A DNA stretch of 64,000 bases from DATGLE01 sp035294325. Lineage in GTDB: Bacteria; Chloroflexota; Ktedonobacteria; Ktedonobacterales; Ktedonobacteraceae. Position numbers and translations under genes: made by a program. How positions within the stretch are numbered: the first letter of the stretch is position 1; each line of letters opens with the position of its first letter. The stretch covers positions 1 to 64,000 of the forward strand of contig DATGLE010000210.1 in NCBI GenBank assembly GCA_035294325.1, read 5' to 3'. Below the pieces are notes generated by a model, which saw nothing but the letters and a program-made list of their open reading frames with translations, had not been told where the DNA came from and made no database searches. Positions 24,092-33,777 of the stretch are shown one piece after another.

Positions 24092-27000
24092 ATGAGCAGT
24101 AAAGTTACCTATCGTCAGCAATTCACGCGCTGTGGGAAACCGCGCTGCCGCAAATGCAGGGAAGGTGCTGGACACGGGCCATACTGGTACGCATATTGGA
24201 GCGAAAAAGGGCGCACGGTCAGCAAATACATCGGTACACGTCTACCCGAAGGCATAGAGGCGTCACAGATATATTCAGGAGAGGCCGAAGCGGAGGGCGC
24301 CAGGGCAGGCAGCCATAATCCGCCTTCGCCTGTACTACGCGTCTATCTACTTGGTCAGTTTCGCATCGAGCGTAAGGTTGGCAGCGAGTGGCGCGCCGTC
24401 GACAGTCGCACCTGGCATCGCCGCCGCGCGCGCGCATTGCTGGGCTGCCTGCTCAGCCATGCCGGGCGCCGGCTGGGCCGCGAGCAAATCATGGAACTGC
24501 TCTGGCCCGATCTCGACATCGATGTCGCCGCGAATCGCTTGAACGGCGCTGTGCATGAACTGCGCCAGATCCTTGAGCCGGAGATTGCCCGTCCGGCGGC
24601 CTCGCGTATGCTGCGTCTCGAACGCGATGTGCTTGAGCTTGCCGATGATACGCAGGTCTGGGTTGACGCCGAGGAGTTCGAGCGCCTGCTAAAAGCGGCG
24701 GAGACCTGCACGGATCCCGAACAGACCGAAGCTCTGCTTGATGAAGCTGCCTCGCTCTATAGAGGCAGTTATTTATTGGAAGAACTCTATTCGGAGTGGG
24801 CCGCGCCCCGCCGCGATGCATTGCAGCGGGAATGGGTGGGGCTGCTGCTCAAACTGGCGGACCTGCGAGCGCGGCGCGGCGCCTTCGTCAGCGCTATCGA
24901 ACTGCTGGATCGACTGCGCGCCGCCGACCCCACGAACGAAACCGCGCTTCAACGTTTGATGCTGCTGCTGACACGGCTTGACCGGCGCGGCGAGGCGCTT
25001 CAGATCTATCGCCAGCATGCCGCTATGCTGCAACGCGATTACGAAAGCGAGCCATTACGCGAGACCGTCGAACTCTACGAGGCGCTGCGCAAGGGCCTCG
25101 TTCCGCCCCCCATATCTGCGCCAGCACAACCCGCCGCAGCGCCGCAGGAGCAAGAGGCGAAGCCCACCGTCCCCTCTCGTGATACAAAACAGGCTTCACC
25201 AGCGCAGACATTCTCCTTTGTGCGTCCCGTCTTCCAGTTGGGGCGCCATAATCAGAGTCCGCTGATTGGTCGCGAGCGTGAACTGGAGACCATGCGCCAG
25301 GTCATGCTCTCTCTGGAGGGCGTCGCGACGCAGGAAGGCGCCGGTCCCGAGGAGGATATGGTCTCCCGCGCTCTGCACACTGCCGCCACTGCTCACGGAG
25401 CGCGCCGGCCACATTTCCTGCTGCTGCGGGGCGAGGCCGGCATCGGCAAGACACGCCTGGCCGAAGAATTGAGCCTCGAAGCCTATACGCGCGGGTGGGC
25501 CGTGGCCTGGAGCAGATCATACGAGCAGGAGCGCGCCATCCCCTATCGTCCCTGGACAGAAGTATTGCGCGTGCTGCTGCACGGCACCGCTACCTTTTCA
25601 GAACTGGTCAATAGCGTCACGACAAGCGGAAGCGCCGGCGCGCCGTCCCCATCGTCCGTCAAGCTCGAACGCCTCAGTGCGCTGCTGCCCGAACTGGCAA
25701 TCGATGCCGCCCAGCCGGCCATGCGCTCACCGGCTCCGCTGCCACACGAGCAGGAGCGCCTGCACCTCTGGGAAGCCGCGCTTGGCCTGCTAGGTACGCT
25801 GAGCAAAATTCATCCGCTGCTGCTGGTCTTCGACGATCTGCACTGGGCCGATGACAGCAGCATCGACCTCCTCACCTATCTCGCACACCATCTCCAGGAT
25901 CAACGCGTCCTGCTGCTCGTCACCTGCCGCGAAGGCGAGCTACCGCCGCTGCACCGGCTGCGCACGCTCATTACCGATCTGAAGCGCGAACAGACTATCG
26001 TCGCCCTTTCTGTGCAGCCGCTGACGCACTCCCAGATCGGTACGCTGCTGGCGCACCTGCCCGAAGACATTGTAGCGAGCATCCAGACCCAGGCCGCCGG
26101 CAACCCCTTCTTTGCCGAGGAACTCGCGCGCTACCTGGAAGCCATGTATAGCGATGAAGATCTTCCCCTGCCCATCGCCGTCAGTCGCCACATCGAAACC
26201 ACCCCCGGCGCCTATGCCACGCACCCGGCTCGATCATCGCGCGCGCTGCCAGAGGCTATCGCCGCCGTGCTTGAACGGCGCCTCAGCCGGTTGAGCGGCG
26301 GCTGTCAGGCGCTGCTTGGCAAGGCCGCCGTCCTCGGTGGCTCCTTCGAACTGAGCCAGTTGTTGCCGATGGTCAGGGAGCACGATGAGGATACTGTCCT
26401 CGATCTGCTGGAAGAGGCCCTTCAGGCCGGGCTATTGACGGAAGAGGGCACAGGCGCGCACATCACCTATCACTTCTGGCACCCACTGATTATCAGCCAT
26501 CTCTACGAGCGGCTGTCGGCGGCACGGCGCGCTCAGCTCCATCGCCGGGCTGCGGAGGCTATCAAAGCGACGCATGTGGCCTCGCAGGAGAAGGTCGCGG
26601 CCGCTATCGTTCATCACCTCAGCAGGGGCGGCGGCGATCCCGTGCAGATCGCCCATTATGCGGAACTGGCAGGCAACGAGGCATATTCTCTGGCTGCCTA
26701 CTCGGAGGCGCAGCAATACTACCTGCAAGCCATTCAGGCCAGCATTGGCGCCGAACAATCTATATCGAATGACGCCGATATTCACCAGCAAATTCGTTCT
26801 ATCATGCCCCATATCATCTCGCCTCTCTTAAAGGCTGATCCTTTGCATATTTGCCGCCTGCTGGAACTCGTGGCCGAGTGCAGCATGGTACAGGGCAATT
26901 TCGAGGATGCCCGCTACCTCTACGAATATATCCTCGACCTGCGCAGCAGCGAAAGATTCCAGCGGCAAGGATTTCCCGCTCAGAACGATCAAGAGCGGCG

Positions 27001-28477
27001 CAAAGAGGTCCAGATCCAGGCGCTGCTCTGGCGTGAGATCGGCAACACCTGGACCGCTACAGGCGATTGTGTGCGCACCTACCAGTGCTACGAACGCGGC
27101 AAGGAGGTGATGACCAGAGCTGGCATCACCAGCGGTGCGGCCTGGGCCTGCCTGCACTTGCAATATGGCGCTACGCTCAGGCTGGAGGGCAATTATCACG
27201 AGGCGCGGCGCTACTTGCAGGAAGCGCTGGAAATGCTGGAGAGCGTGGTCCAGCAATCGTCCGAGCAGCGGGAGAGCGCCCCGGCGCAGGCGCACAAAGA
27301 GCTACAGACGCGGACGGAGCGGGCGCTGCTCGGTGATCCGCTGGAAATCGGCGATGCGCACGAAAAGCTGGGCATCGTGGCGGCCAGCGTGGGTGAGCTG
27401 AGCGAGGGCATCAAGCATATGCATATCGCGCTGAGCATCTATGAGCAGCGCGAACTGGTCTCAGAGATGGCGCGCGTGTGCGGCAACCTGGGCGCCGCCT
27501 CTATCGTGCAGGGCGAGCTTGACGCGGCACGCCAGTATTTGCAGCGCTCACTCGATCTTGCCGAACGGACGGGCGACCTGCCCAATATGGCGCACGTCAT
27601 GCTCAATCTCGGCGATGCTTCTCATCGCATCGGCGATCTGCTCGAATCGGAGAAGTGGTATAAGCACAGCCTCGCGCTCGCCGAGCGTATCAATGACCGC
27701 GAGCGTATGAATGGCTGCCTGGTCGAACTCTCCAGCGTGCAGCAAGACCTGGGCAATCTGGACGAGGCGGCCAGCAGCCTCAAACGCGCGCTCTCCATCG
27801 GGCGCTCCCTGAGAAATTCTCGCTGTATCCGCTACGCGCTGATCAGCATGGCCGACCTGCGCATTACATCAGCTATCATTAAGGGCAATCTATTGCTGGA
27901 TAGCACACACTACAACCGGCCCCCTGCGTCCTGCCAGCGCCTCCTCTTCCGCGCGCGCTCAACCTTGCAGCGGGCCATCTCCTTTGAAGGATTGGAGATC
28001 GAGGCGATCATCGATGGCAAGCTGCTGCTGGCTATGCTCAACTTCTTGCTGGGCGACCTGGAGACCGCAGAATCCATGACGGCGCAGATCCTCAGGGAGA
28101 GCTACGAAAATGAAATTGTCCGCAGCATCGGGCGCGCCTATCGCTTATTGGGGCGCATCATGACGGCCCGTGGCGACTACGAGCAGGCGGATTACTACTT
28201 CGAGCAGGCGATACAGATTTTTCAGGAACGAGAGTTTCGCCTGGAATACGCGCGGGCGCTGCACGGCTATGGCATTTCTCTGGCGCAGCGCCGCTCCGCT
28301 GCCACTCCGATAACCGCGCGCGAGACGGGCGAGCAGGCGCACCGCCGGGGACTCGATTACCTCCACGAAGCGCGCCATATCTTTTCCTCCTGCCACGCCG
28401 ATCTCGAATCCACCTGGGTTGAATACGTCCTCGTACAACTGGGGGAACCGAGCGCCGCCGGCGTCCGTGAGATATAA
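24092..28477 (+). CDS. Giant DUF6788-wHTH-BTAD-AAA-TPR transcriptional regulator
   Basis: 1461 residues. Order: a Cys-rich DUF6788-like module (1-55; CGKPRCRKCREGAGHGPYWY); a winged-helix DNA-binding domain (about 85-165; LLGQFRIERKVG..., ELLWPDLDIDVAANRL); a bacterial transcriptional activator domain (about 190-335, ending YEALRKG); a linker; an STAND/AAA ATPase (P-loop GEAGIGKTRLAEEL near 446, Walker B LLLVFDDLHWADD near 577); then alpha-helical TPR repeats from about 860 to 1450. Such SARP/AfsR-like proteins integrate ATP and ligand sensing to activate transcription. ATG at 24092 with AGGTG upstream; a GTG three codons earlier is less likely. Its target is not evident. Confidence 0.85.
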   Translation: MSSKVTYRQQFTRCGKPRCRKCREGAGHGPYWYAYWSEKGRTVSKYIGTRLPEGIEASQIYSGEAEAEGARAGSHNPPSPVLRVYLLGQFRIERKVGSEWRAVDSRTWHRRRARALLGCLLSHAGRRLGREQIMELLWPDLDIDVAANRLNGAVHELRQILEPEIARPAASRMLRLERDVLELADDTQVWVDAEEFERLLKAAETCTDPEQTEALLDEAASLYRGSYLLEELYSEWAAPRRDALQREWVGLLLKLADLRARRGAFVSAIELLDRLRAADPTNETALQRLMLLLTRLDRRGEALQIYRQHAAMLQRDYESEPLRETVELYEALRKGLVPPPISAPAQPAAAPQEQEAKPTVPSRDTKQASPAQTFSFVRPVFQLGRHNQSPLIGRERELETMRQVMLSLEGVATQEGAGPEEDMVSRALHTAATAHGARRPHFLLLRGEAGIGKTRLAEELSLEAYTRGWAVAWSRSYEQERAIPYRPWTEVLRVLLHGTATFSELVNSVTTSGSAGAPSPSSVKLERLSALLPELAIDAAQPAMRSPAPLPHEQERLHLWEAALGLLGTLSKIHPLLLVFDDLHWADDSSIDLLTYLAHHLQDQRVLLLVTCREGELPPLHRLRTLITDLKREQTIVALSVQPLTHSQIGTLLAHLPEDIVASIQTQAAGNPFFAEELARYLEAMYSDEDLPLPIAVSRHIETTPGAYATHPARSSRALPEAIAAVLERRLSRLSGGCQALLGKAAVLGGSFELSQLLPMVREHDEDTVLDLLEEALQAGLLTEEGTGAHITYHFWHPLIISHLYERLSAARRAQLHRRAAEAIKATHVASQEKVAAAIVHHLSRGGGDPVQIAHYAELAGNEAYSLAAYSEAQQYYLQAIQASIGAEQSISNDADIHQQIRSIMPHIISPLLKADPLHICRLLELVAECSMVQGNFEDARYLYEYILDLRSSERFQRQGFPAQNDQERRKEVQIQALLWREIGNTWTATGDCVRTYQCYERGKEVMTRAGITSGAAWACLHLQYGATLRLEGNYHEARRYLQEALEMLESVVQQSSEQRESAPAQAHKELQTRTERALLGDPLEIGDAHEKLGIVAASVGELSEGIKHMHIALSIYEQRELVSEMARVCGNLGAASIVQGELDAARQYLQRSLDLAERTGDLPNMAHVMLNLGDASHRIGDLLESEKWYKHSLALAERINDRERMNGCLVELSSVQQDLGNLDEAASSLKRALSIGRSLRNSRCIRYALISMADLRITSAIIKGNLLLDSTHYNRPPASCQRLLFRARSTLQRAISFEGLEIEAIIDGKLLLAMLNFLLGDLETAESMTAQILRESYENEIVRSIGRAYRLLGRIMTARGDYEQADYYFEQAIQIFQEREFRLEYARALHGYGISLAQRRSAATPITARETGEQAHRRGLDYLHEARHIFSSCHADLESTWVEYVLVQLGEPSAAGVREI

Positions 28478-28481
28478 TACA

Positions 28482-28540
28482 TGTGTGTTGATGGCATAGC
28501 GGGGCGAACTGCGTCCGCCCCGCTATGCCATCAACACACA
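28482..28540. terminator. Perfect 25-bp-arm palindrome
   Basis: Exact arms 28482-28506 and 28516-28540 with a 9-nt loop, four bases after the giant regulator's stop and followed by a GCGCCGCAGGCGC box. Likely terminator. Confidence 0.7.
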
Positions 28541-28598
28541 AACACTCGCGAAGCGCCGCAGGCGCTGAGAAGTCAGATTATATGAAAGGTATTTCTGG

Positions 28599-29297
28599 AT
28601 GCCCAACGATTATGAGGATGTAACGACCTTACAGCAGCAGGCACAAACACGCCGCGAAATCGAGCAGGCGATTACACAGCTTTTTGCTCCTGAAGACGAG
28701 GCCCTGCGCTCCGCGCTCGCAGCGGCAAAAGAGGCTGGCCTGCCGCTCATTCAGATCTCGCCCATCCAGGGGAAATTGCTGCAACTGCTCGCGGCGGCCT
28801 GCAACGCGCGCAAAATACTGGAGATCGGCTCCCTGGCAGGCTACAGCGGTATCTGGCTGGCCCGCGCGCTGCCCGCCGGGGGGCGCCTCATCACCCTGGA
28901 GATCAATCCGAAGCACGCCGAGGTCGTGCGCGATTCCTTCAAACGCGCCGGCGTGGCGGATCGCAGCGAAGTGCGCGTGGGTAAGGCGCTCGATCTGCTC
29001 CCACAGTTGGAGGGCGAGGCTCCTTTCGACCTTGTTTTCATCGATGCCGATAAAACGCCCTACCCACAATATCTCGATTGGGCGCTGCGGCTCACGCGCC
29101 CCGGCAGCATCATCGTGGCCGACAATTGCGTTCGCGGCAAACGGCTGTGGAAGGCTGCGGACCAGGATGAGGTCGAGGCGAGCGTCTATGAGTATAATCG
29201 ACGCGCCGCCAGCGATCCGCGCCTGGTCTCGCTCGCCCTCGCCATCGACAACGACGCAACCGATGGCTTTACCATCTCGGTAGTGCGGCAAGATTAG
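28599..29297 (+). CDS. O-methyltransferase (catechol/caffeoyl-CoA OMT-like)
   Basis: 232 residues of the class I SAM-dependent O-methyltransferase family (COG4122). Seen: ILEIGSLAGYSGIWLARALP (SAM motif I), LEINPKHAEV, FDLVFIDADKTPYPQYLDWAL (metal Asp) and IIVADNCVRGKRLW (second metal Asp-Asn). It methylates a hydroxyl on a small phenolic or similar molecule in a Mg-dependent manner. Its stop overlaps the convergent oxidoreductase gene's stop region by 4 nt. Substrate unknown. Confidence 0.85.
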   Translation: MPNDYEDVTTLQQQAQTRREIEQAITQLFAPEDEALRSALAAAKEAGLPLIQISPIQGKLLQLLAAACNARKILEIGSLAGYSGIWLARALPAGGRLITLEINPKHAEVVRDSFKRAGVADRSEVRVGKALDLLPQLEGEAPFDLVFIDADKTPYPQYLDWALRLTRPGSIIVADNCVRGKRLWKAADQDEVEASVYEYNRRAASDPRLVSLALAIDNDATDGFTISVVRQD

Positions 29298-30616
29298 AGA
29301 ACCATCTTCTCCCGGCGCGAACTGTCAAACGCTCGCCCGGGCGCGAATGTGGCGAGATTGATGCTTGCGTGATCGAACGGCGGGGGAAGACGCACGCAGC
29401 CGTGATCGACCTCCCCAACAAGGAGAGCCTCGACCAGCAGCGCGGTTATCGGCGCATGCATCAGCCCGTGCCCGGAAAATCCTACCGCATGGATGAGATT
29501 CTGCTGGTGGGAGTCGCGCCCAATGAGCGGGTTGGCATCGGGTGTCATACCATAGAATCCACACGCTGTAGCGATCAGGCCGCCGGCATTGGCAAGAAGC
29601 GGGGAGAACTGCTCTACCTGCTCAAGGAGCGCATACCCGTAGTTGTCGATGCCGTTATCATGGCGAAATGGTGGATCGATACGATCCTGGTCGGCATCGC
29701 TAAACTCTGTCTCCGGCTCGGTCTCGTGCGCCCAGGCCAGCATCAAGAGATCATGATCTGGCCGCGAGTGCGCCCCGCGATGGCTCCCGACGCCATAGAT
29801 GGTCATGGGCAGATGATGCCAGTTCACTTCATCCATGACTTCCCGCGATGGCTTGAGAAAATAGTGGTAGCGCTTGAGCGGAGAGACGGGGAGCGCCATG
29901 CCACCGATGCGCGGACTCAGACGAGCGGCCCAGATGTTGGTGGCATTCACAAACCAATCGGCCTCCACTGTGCCCCTGTTTGTTACCAGCGCGCGTATGC
30001 GATCAGCATGGAGGATGGCGCCGAGCACCTCGGTCTGCTGTTGCAGATCAACGCCTAATTCCTGCGCCCGCCGGAACCCTTCGGTATAGATCATCTGTGG
30101 GTAGAGAAAGCCATCGCTCGGACACCAGGTGGCTCCTATCAAACGCTCGGCCCTGAGAAAAGGCCAGCGTTCCTGGACGCCGCCGGGCGTGAGCACTTCA
30201 ACAGGCAGTCCAAGCCGCTGCTGCATGCTGGCCGCTTCCTGTGCCTGTTTCCAGAGTTGAGCTACCTCGCGCTGCCTGCGAAGCTGCCAGGCCGGAATTG
30301 CGGCAGGGGATTCGTAGAGGAACAGGTAGCCGTTCTGCCGCAGCACAGGCTGCTGGCGAACCTCCGGGGGACTCTGCAAAAGGTCGTGAAAGTGGCTATA
30401 CCACCACTCACTATATTGCATGCCAACCACCGTCTCTTCGGTGCTGAACTGCGCCCGAATACCCGCGGCTGAACGGCTGGACGAACCATTGCCTATAGAG
30501 GCTTTCTCAAGGGCAGTCACGCGGAATCCGCGCTCGGCCAATCGCACGGCGATAAGCGCGCCCGATACACCCCCACCAATGATGACGACATGCCCGGCGG
30601 AAGAGGAAGGTGCCAT
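29294..30616 (-). CDS. FAD-dependent oxidoreductase (DAO family)
   Basis: 440 residues. N-terminal HVVIIGGGVSGALIAVRLAE binds FAD, followed by ALEKASIGNGSSSRSAAGIR, typical of sarcosine oxidase beta/dimethylglycine-type enzymes. The C-terminal flavin-site motif is ATACGFYGMTPDANPLIG...GFSGHGLMHAP (read in two pieces). It oxidises a secondary or tertiary amine or amino acid; substrate unknown. ATG at 30616 with AGGAG 12 nt upstream. It follows a methyltransferase gene on the same strand by 84 nt, so the two may be co-transcribed. It is only distantly like the oxidase at 18993. Confidence 0.8.
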   Translation of the reverse strand: MAPSSSAGHVVIIGGGVSGALIAVRLAERGFRVTALEKASIGNGSSSRSAAGIRAQFSTEETVVGMQYSEWWYSHFHDLLQSPPEVRQQPVLRQNGYLFLYESPAAIPAWQLRRQREVAQLWKQAQEAASMQQRLGLPVEVLTPGGVQERWPFLRAERLIGATWCPSDGFLYPQMIYTEGFRRAQELGVDLQQQTEVLGAILHADRIRALVTNRGTVEADWFVNATNIWAARLSPRIGGMALPVSPLKRYHYFLKPSREVMDEVNWHHLPMTIYGVGSHRGAHSRPDHDLLMLAWAHETEPETEFSDADQDRIDPPFRHDNGIDNYGYALLEQVEQFSPLLANAGGLIATACGFYGMTPDANPLIGRDSHQQNLIHAVGFSGHGLMHAPITALLVEALLVGEVDHGCVRLPPPFDHASINLATFAPGRAFDSSRREKMVL

Positions 30617-30700
30617 ATTTTAAGTCTTCTCCTGGACTGTGCAACGCCTGCGGCAAGGAATCTGAATAGTTACGACGTATATTATACCCGGTGATAGTCC

Positions 30701-31618
30701 CTATCCCGGAGTGCTTCCCCAGGCCGACACAAACAACAACTGGCCGCAGAAGCTCTGGCTGCTCATCTCTATGAGGCACTGCTGATAGAGCGCCTCCATC
30801 TCCTCGCGGCTGTGTGATGGATCGACTCTGGTGATGAAATCGATGAATTCGTAGAGCACGATTTCATGGTTGCGATAGATCGTGGTATGTTCTACGCTGC
30901 CCGCATGGTAGTCAATGAGGTAAGGCGCCGTCTGCACGTTAGTACATCCAGCAGCTACGAGCCAGGGCTTGAGCAGCGGCGTCACCACGGCCAGGCGGCC
31001 ATTGCGCCGCAGCGTTTGCGCAAGGATCTCCCGATAACGTTCGAGCGCCAGGCTGTTCGTGACAATATCCAGGCCATTGCACTCGGTCAGGCGAATGATT
31101 CCTCCCGGCTTCGTTACGCGCATCATCTCGCGGATCAACCTGGGCCACCATGATTCTTTGAGGAATCCGACCAGAAAGCGTGCATTGACCAGATCGAAGC
31201 GCTGGTCGGCGAACTCCAGGCTATGGGGAGACGCCTCTTCATCCTGGAAACCGGCCACCACATTCATCACCTGGAAGGTCACGTTCTCCAGCCCTTGAAC
31301 CTGTGCGGTTGCCTGCGCATAAGTGATGTATTGCTCGTTGATATCGACGCCGACGACCCGGGCCTCGGGAAAAGTGAAGGCAAACTCACAGGCCCAGCCA
31401 CCGGGACCGCAGGCAATATCTAACACCTGGGCATCCGCCGGTAGTTTCACCCCCGGGGGCACCAGGGGCATATAATCGTTCATCATACGCTCCTGGCCTA
31501 GCAGGCGAGCCAGCTCGCTATTCATGTGCTGAATACCTATAACATAGGTGTTATCAGGGTGGGCAGGCAAACGCGGATCGTGGTAGGAAAAAGGGCGTGC
31601 ATGGGGATCGGTTGCCAT
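30701..31618 (-). CDS. Class I SAM-dependent methyltransferase, paralogue A
   Basis: 305 residues. VLDIACGPGGWACEFAFTFP is SAM motif I, VVGVDINEQYITYAQ motif II, FDLVNARFLVGFL the post-II region, and TKPGGIIRLTECNG motif III. It is clearly paralogous to the gene at 38462-39364: both keep FDLVNARF, REMxRVTxPGGIxRL and a C-terminal PYLID/PHLID segment. The protein is longer than a bare methyltransferase domain, having an extra helical C-terminus. Acceptor unknown. GAGGAG precedes the ATG. Confidence 0.8.
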   Translation of the reverse strand: MATDPHARPFSYHDPRLPAHPDNTYVIGIQHMNSELARLLGQERMMNDYMPLVPPGVKLPADAQVLDIACGPGGWACEFAFTFPEARVVGVDINEQYITYAQATAQVQGLENVTFQVMNVVAGFQDEEASPHSLEFADQRFDLVNARFLVGFLKESWWPRLIREMMRVTKPGGIIRLTECNGLDIVTNSLALERYREILAQTLRRNGRLAVVTPLLKPWLVAAGCTNVQTAPYLIDYHAGSVEHTTIYRNHEIVLYEFIDFITRVDPSHSREEMEALYQQCLIEMSSQSFCGQLLFVSAWGSTPG

Positions 31619-31794
31619 AGAGATTGCTCCTCTGGTTCCTGGCTGCTGTTCTTGTTCACACGGTCCTGCTCATCCTGCACCTCGCTTCTGGCAGTGACAG
31701 CATGAGCAGCCGTATGTACCCATACTCTACCATGCCTTTCTCCTTTTCTCAAGCCCTCATGGGGCGCTCGTGCGGCTTCGCCCACAAGGATCTT

Positions 31795-31851
31795 ATGAGA
31801 TGTGGTGTGTGGGCCAGTCGCGACGCGACTGGCCCACACACCACATCTCAT
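31795..31851. terminator. Perfect 27-bp-arm palindrome over a stop codon
   Basis: Exact arms 31795-31821 and 31825-31851 with a GAC loop. The right arm includes the stop codon (31848-31850) of the dehydrogenase gene, as at 326-390. It ends the leftward sugar-transport operon. A GGGCGCTCGTGCGGC box lies just to the left (31762 on). Confidence 0.7.
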
Positions 31852-32894
31852 GGAAAAGAAATTCCCAGCTTGATCGCATGCACGGGATTATGATAAATCG
31901 CCAGGAAAGCGGCAGGAGCCTCCGCAAAGCTGACTATCGGATCGATTATGCCCTTAGAACTGAGCTGTCCTTTGATAAACATGGCGATCAGGCTGCTGGA
32001 GAGGCGCCGGATATCCCAGAGCGGATATTCTCGCAATGGATTGTTCCAGACCGGCATGCTGCTGATTAATTCCAGGCGATTATGATGCCACTCGGCGCCA
32101 AGCTCAAGCACGCTATCTCTGCCTTTGTAATATCCCAGTGTGACGATACGGGCGCAATTGCGAACCGCGCGCATCGCTCCGTGCAGCGCGCGATAGCTGC
32201 CGCTGGCCTCAATCGCAATATCGGCGCCTCTGCCATCAAGAAGAGCGCGTATGGCGAGACCGACATCATCGACGGCAGGATCGTATACAGCGTCGGCGCC
32301 AAAGCGCAGCGCCAGTTCGCGGCGTTTGATGATGGGATCGACGGCGATAACGTGCGCGCAGCCGCTGAGACGCAGCATCTGGACAATGAAGAGGCCAATT
32401 GCCCCCAGGCCAAAGACAACGACATCATCGCCCAGCCGCGCCCGCGAGTCGCGCACGGCAGCGAAGGCATAGAGCGCCGGGTCCAGGCAGAGGGCATCCA
32501 GCGCGCTCAGCGATGGCAGCAGCGGCTCTACCTCATCCTCCTCCTTTGTCACCAGCTCGCAGGCCGGTCCATAACAATAGACTTCCTCGCCCACCTGAAA
32601 TTTGCTTACCGCTTCCCCGACCTCCACCACGCTGCCAACGACCATATTGCCCACGTAACGCTGTACAAAGCCTTCGGGCCGCTCATCCTGTTCCGCTTTG
32701 ACGAAGAGGCGCAGATCACTATCAAAGCGCCTGTCCTGAAATGGCGATTCCCCGCTGAAAAGATGGAATTCCGTGCCATGTTTAATTGCGGCAAGGCGCG
32801 GGCGGATACGCACCTGGTTCGCCTGGAGGGGATGTTCTTGCTCCTCGCGGATGATAACGCTCTGCGGTCTATCGATATACAGCCCGTGATACAT
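31848..32894 (-). CDS. MDR-family NAD(P)-dependent dehydrogenase
   Basis: 348 residues of the medium-chain dehydrogenase/reductase superfamily (COG1063-like). The N-terminal GroES-like part has IKHGTEFHLFSGESPF in place of the usual Cys-Gly-x-Asp zinc site and lacks the GHE motif, so catalytic zinc is doubtful. The Rossmann motif is VVVFGLGAIGLFIVQ, followed by VIAVDPIIKRRELALRFGAD. It probably oxidises or reduces a sugar-derived alcohol. It sits 31 nt after the second sugar permease gene and is the last gene of the importer operon. Confidence 0.78.
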   Translation of the reverse strand: MYHGLYIDRPQSVIIREEQEHPLQANQVRIRPRLAAIKHGTEFHLFSGESPFQDRRFDSDLRLFVKAEQDERPEGFVQRYVGNMVVGSVVEVGEAVSKFQVGEEVYCYGPACELVTKEEDEVEPLLPSLSALDALCLDPALYAFAAVRDSRARLGDDVVVFGLGAIGLFIVQMLRLSGCAHVIAVDPIIKRRELALRFGADAVYDPAVDDVGLAIRALLDGRGADIAIEASGSYRALHGAMRAVRNCARIVTLGYYKGRDSVLELGAEWHHNRLELISSMPVWNNPLREYPLWDIRRLSSSLIAMFIKGQLSSKGIIDPIVSFAEAPAAFLAIYHNPVHAIKLGISFP

Positions 32895-32925
32895 GTTGAA
32901 ACCTTTCTAGAATTCGGCGAAGAAG

Positions 32926-33777
32926 TTATTTCAAGCCACCAGCGGTCAGGCCCTCAATAAAGCGGCGCTGGAGGATGAGGAACAGCACGATGATCGGCAG
33001 CATCACAATGACGCCGGCGGCATCGGTCAGCCCCCAGTAGCGATGGAACGACTGCTGAAAGGCCAGAAAGCTCGTAGAAACGGGTAAAAGAGCATTGTTC
33101 TGGATAAAGGTAACGGCGTAGATAAACTCGTTCCAGGCCGCGAAGCCGGCGATCAGGCCCACGGTCAGGAAGCCGGGCAGGGCCAGCGGCATAACGATCC
33201 CGGCAGCGATCTGGAACTCGTTCGCGCCATCGATGCGCGCCGCCTCGCTAAAATCGCGCGGGATAGTGATGAGATACGAACGCAGCAGGAGAATTGCCAG
33301 CGGGCTGTTCACCGCGCAATAAATGATAATCAATCCCAGCAAACTATCGGTGAGGTTGAGCGCGCTCCAGATGAAGTACAGCGGAACCAGAAAGAGCTGG
33401 AAGGGAATGGCGAAGCAGATTACCAGGTACAGGAGAACGCCGTCGGCGCCCGGCAGATCCATATGCGCCAGCGCGTAGGCCGCCAGGCCGGCGATAATCC
33501 ACACGCCGAGGATTGTGCCCCCGGCAAGAATACAACTGTTGCCCAGCGCCTGCCCCAGATTTCCCTGGCTCCAGGCATTGATATAGTTGCTCAGCAGGGG
33601 ATGCAGCGGCAGGCCGAGGGGGTTATTGCCCAGTTCGTTCTCCGACTTGAGCGAATTGAAGAACAGAACGAGCACCGGCCCCAGCGAGAACGCGGCCAGT
33701 ATGATCGCGGCAAGGTAATAGGAAAGGCCGGCAGGAAGCTTCAACCGGCGCGGCTTCGCTTTCATAGTCGAGGACAT
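32926..33777 (-). CDS. Carbohydrate ABC transporter permease (MalG-type)
   Basis: A 283-residue inner-membrane permease with six predicted helices and the EAA loop (ITIPRDFSEAARIDGANEFQI) that contacts the ATPase. The C-terminus FIEGLTAGGLK is typical of CUT1 permeases. The ATG at 33777 overlaps the stop of the preceding permease by one base (TGATG), indicating translational coupling. Confidence 0.88.
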   Translation of the reverse strand: MSSTMKAKPRRLKLPAGLSYYLAAIILAAFSLGPVLVLFFNSLKSENELGNNPLGLPLHPLLSNYINAWSQGNLGQALGNSCILAGGTILGVWIIAGLAAYALAHMDLPGADGVLLYLVICFAIPFQLFLVPLYFIWSALNLTDSLLGLIIIYCAVNSPLAILLLRSYLITIPRDFSEAARIDGANEFQIAAGIVMPLALPGFLTVGLIAGFAAWNEFIYAVTFIQNNALLPVSTSFLAFQQSFHRYWGLTDAAGVIVMLPIIVLFLILQRRFIEGLTAGGLK

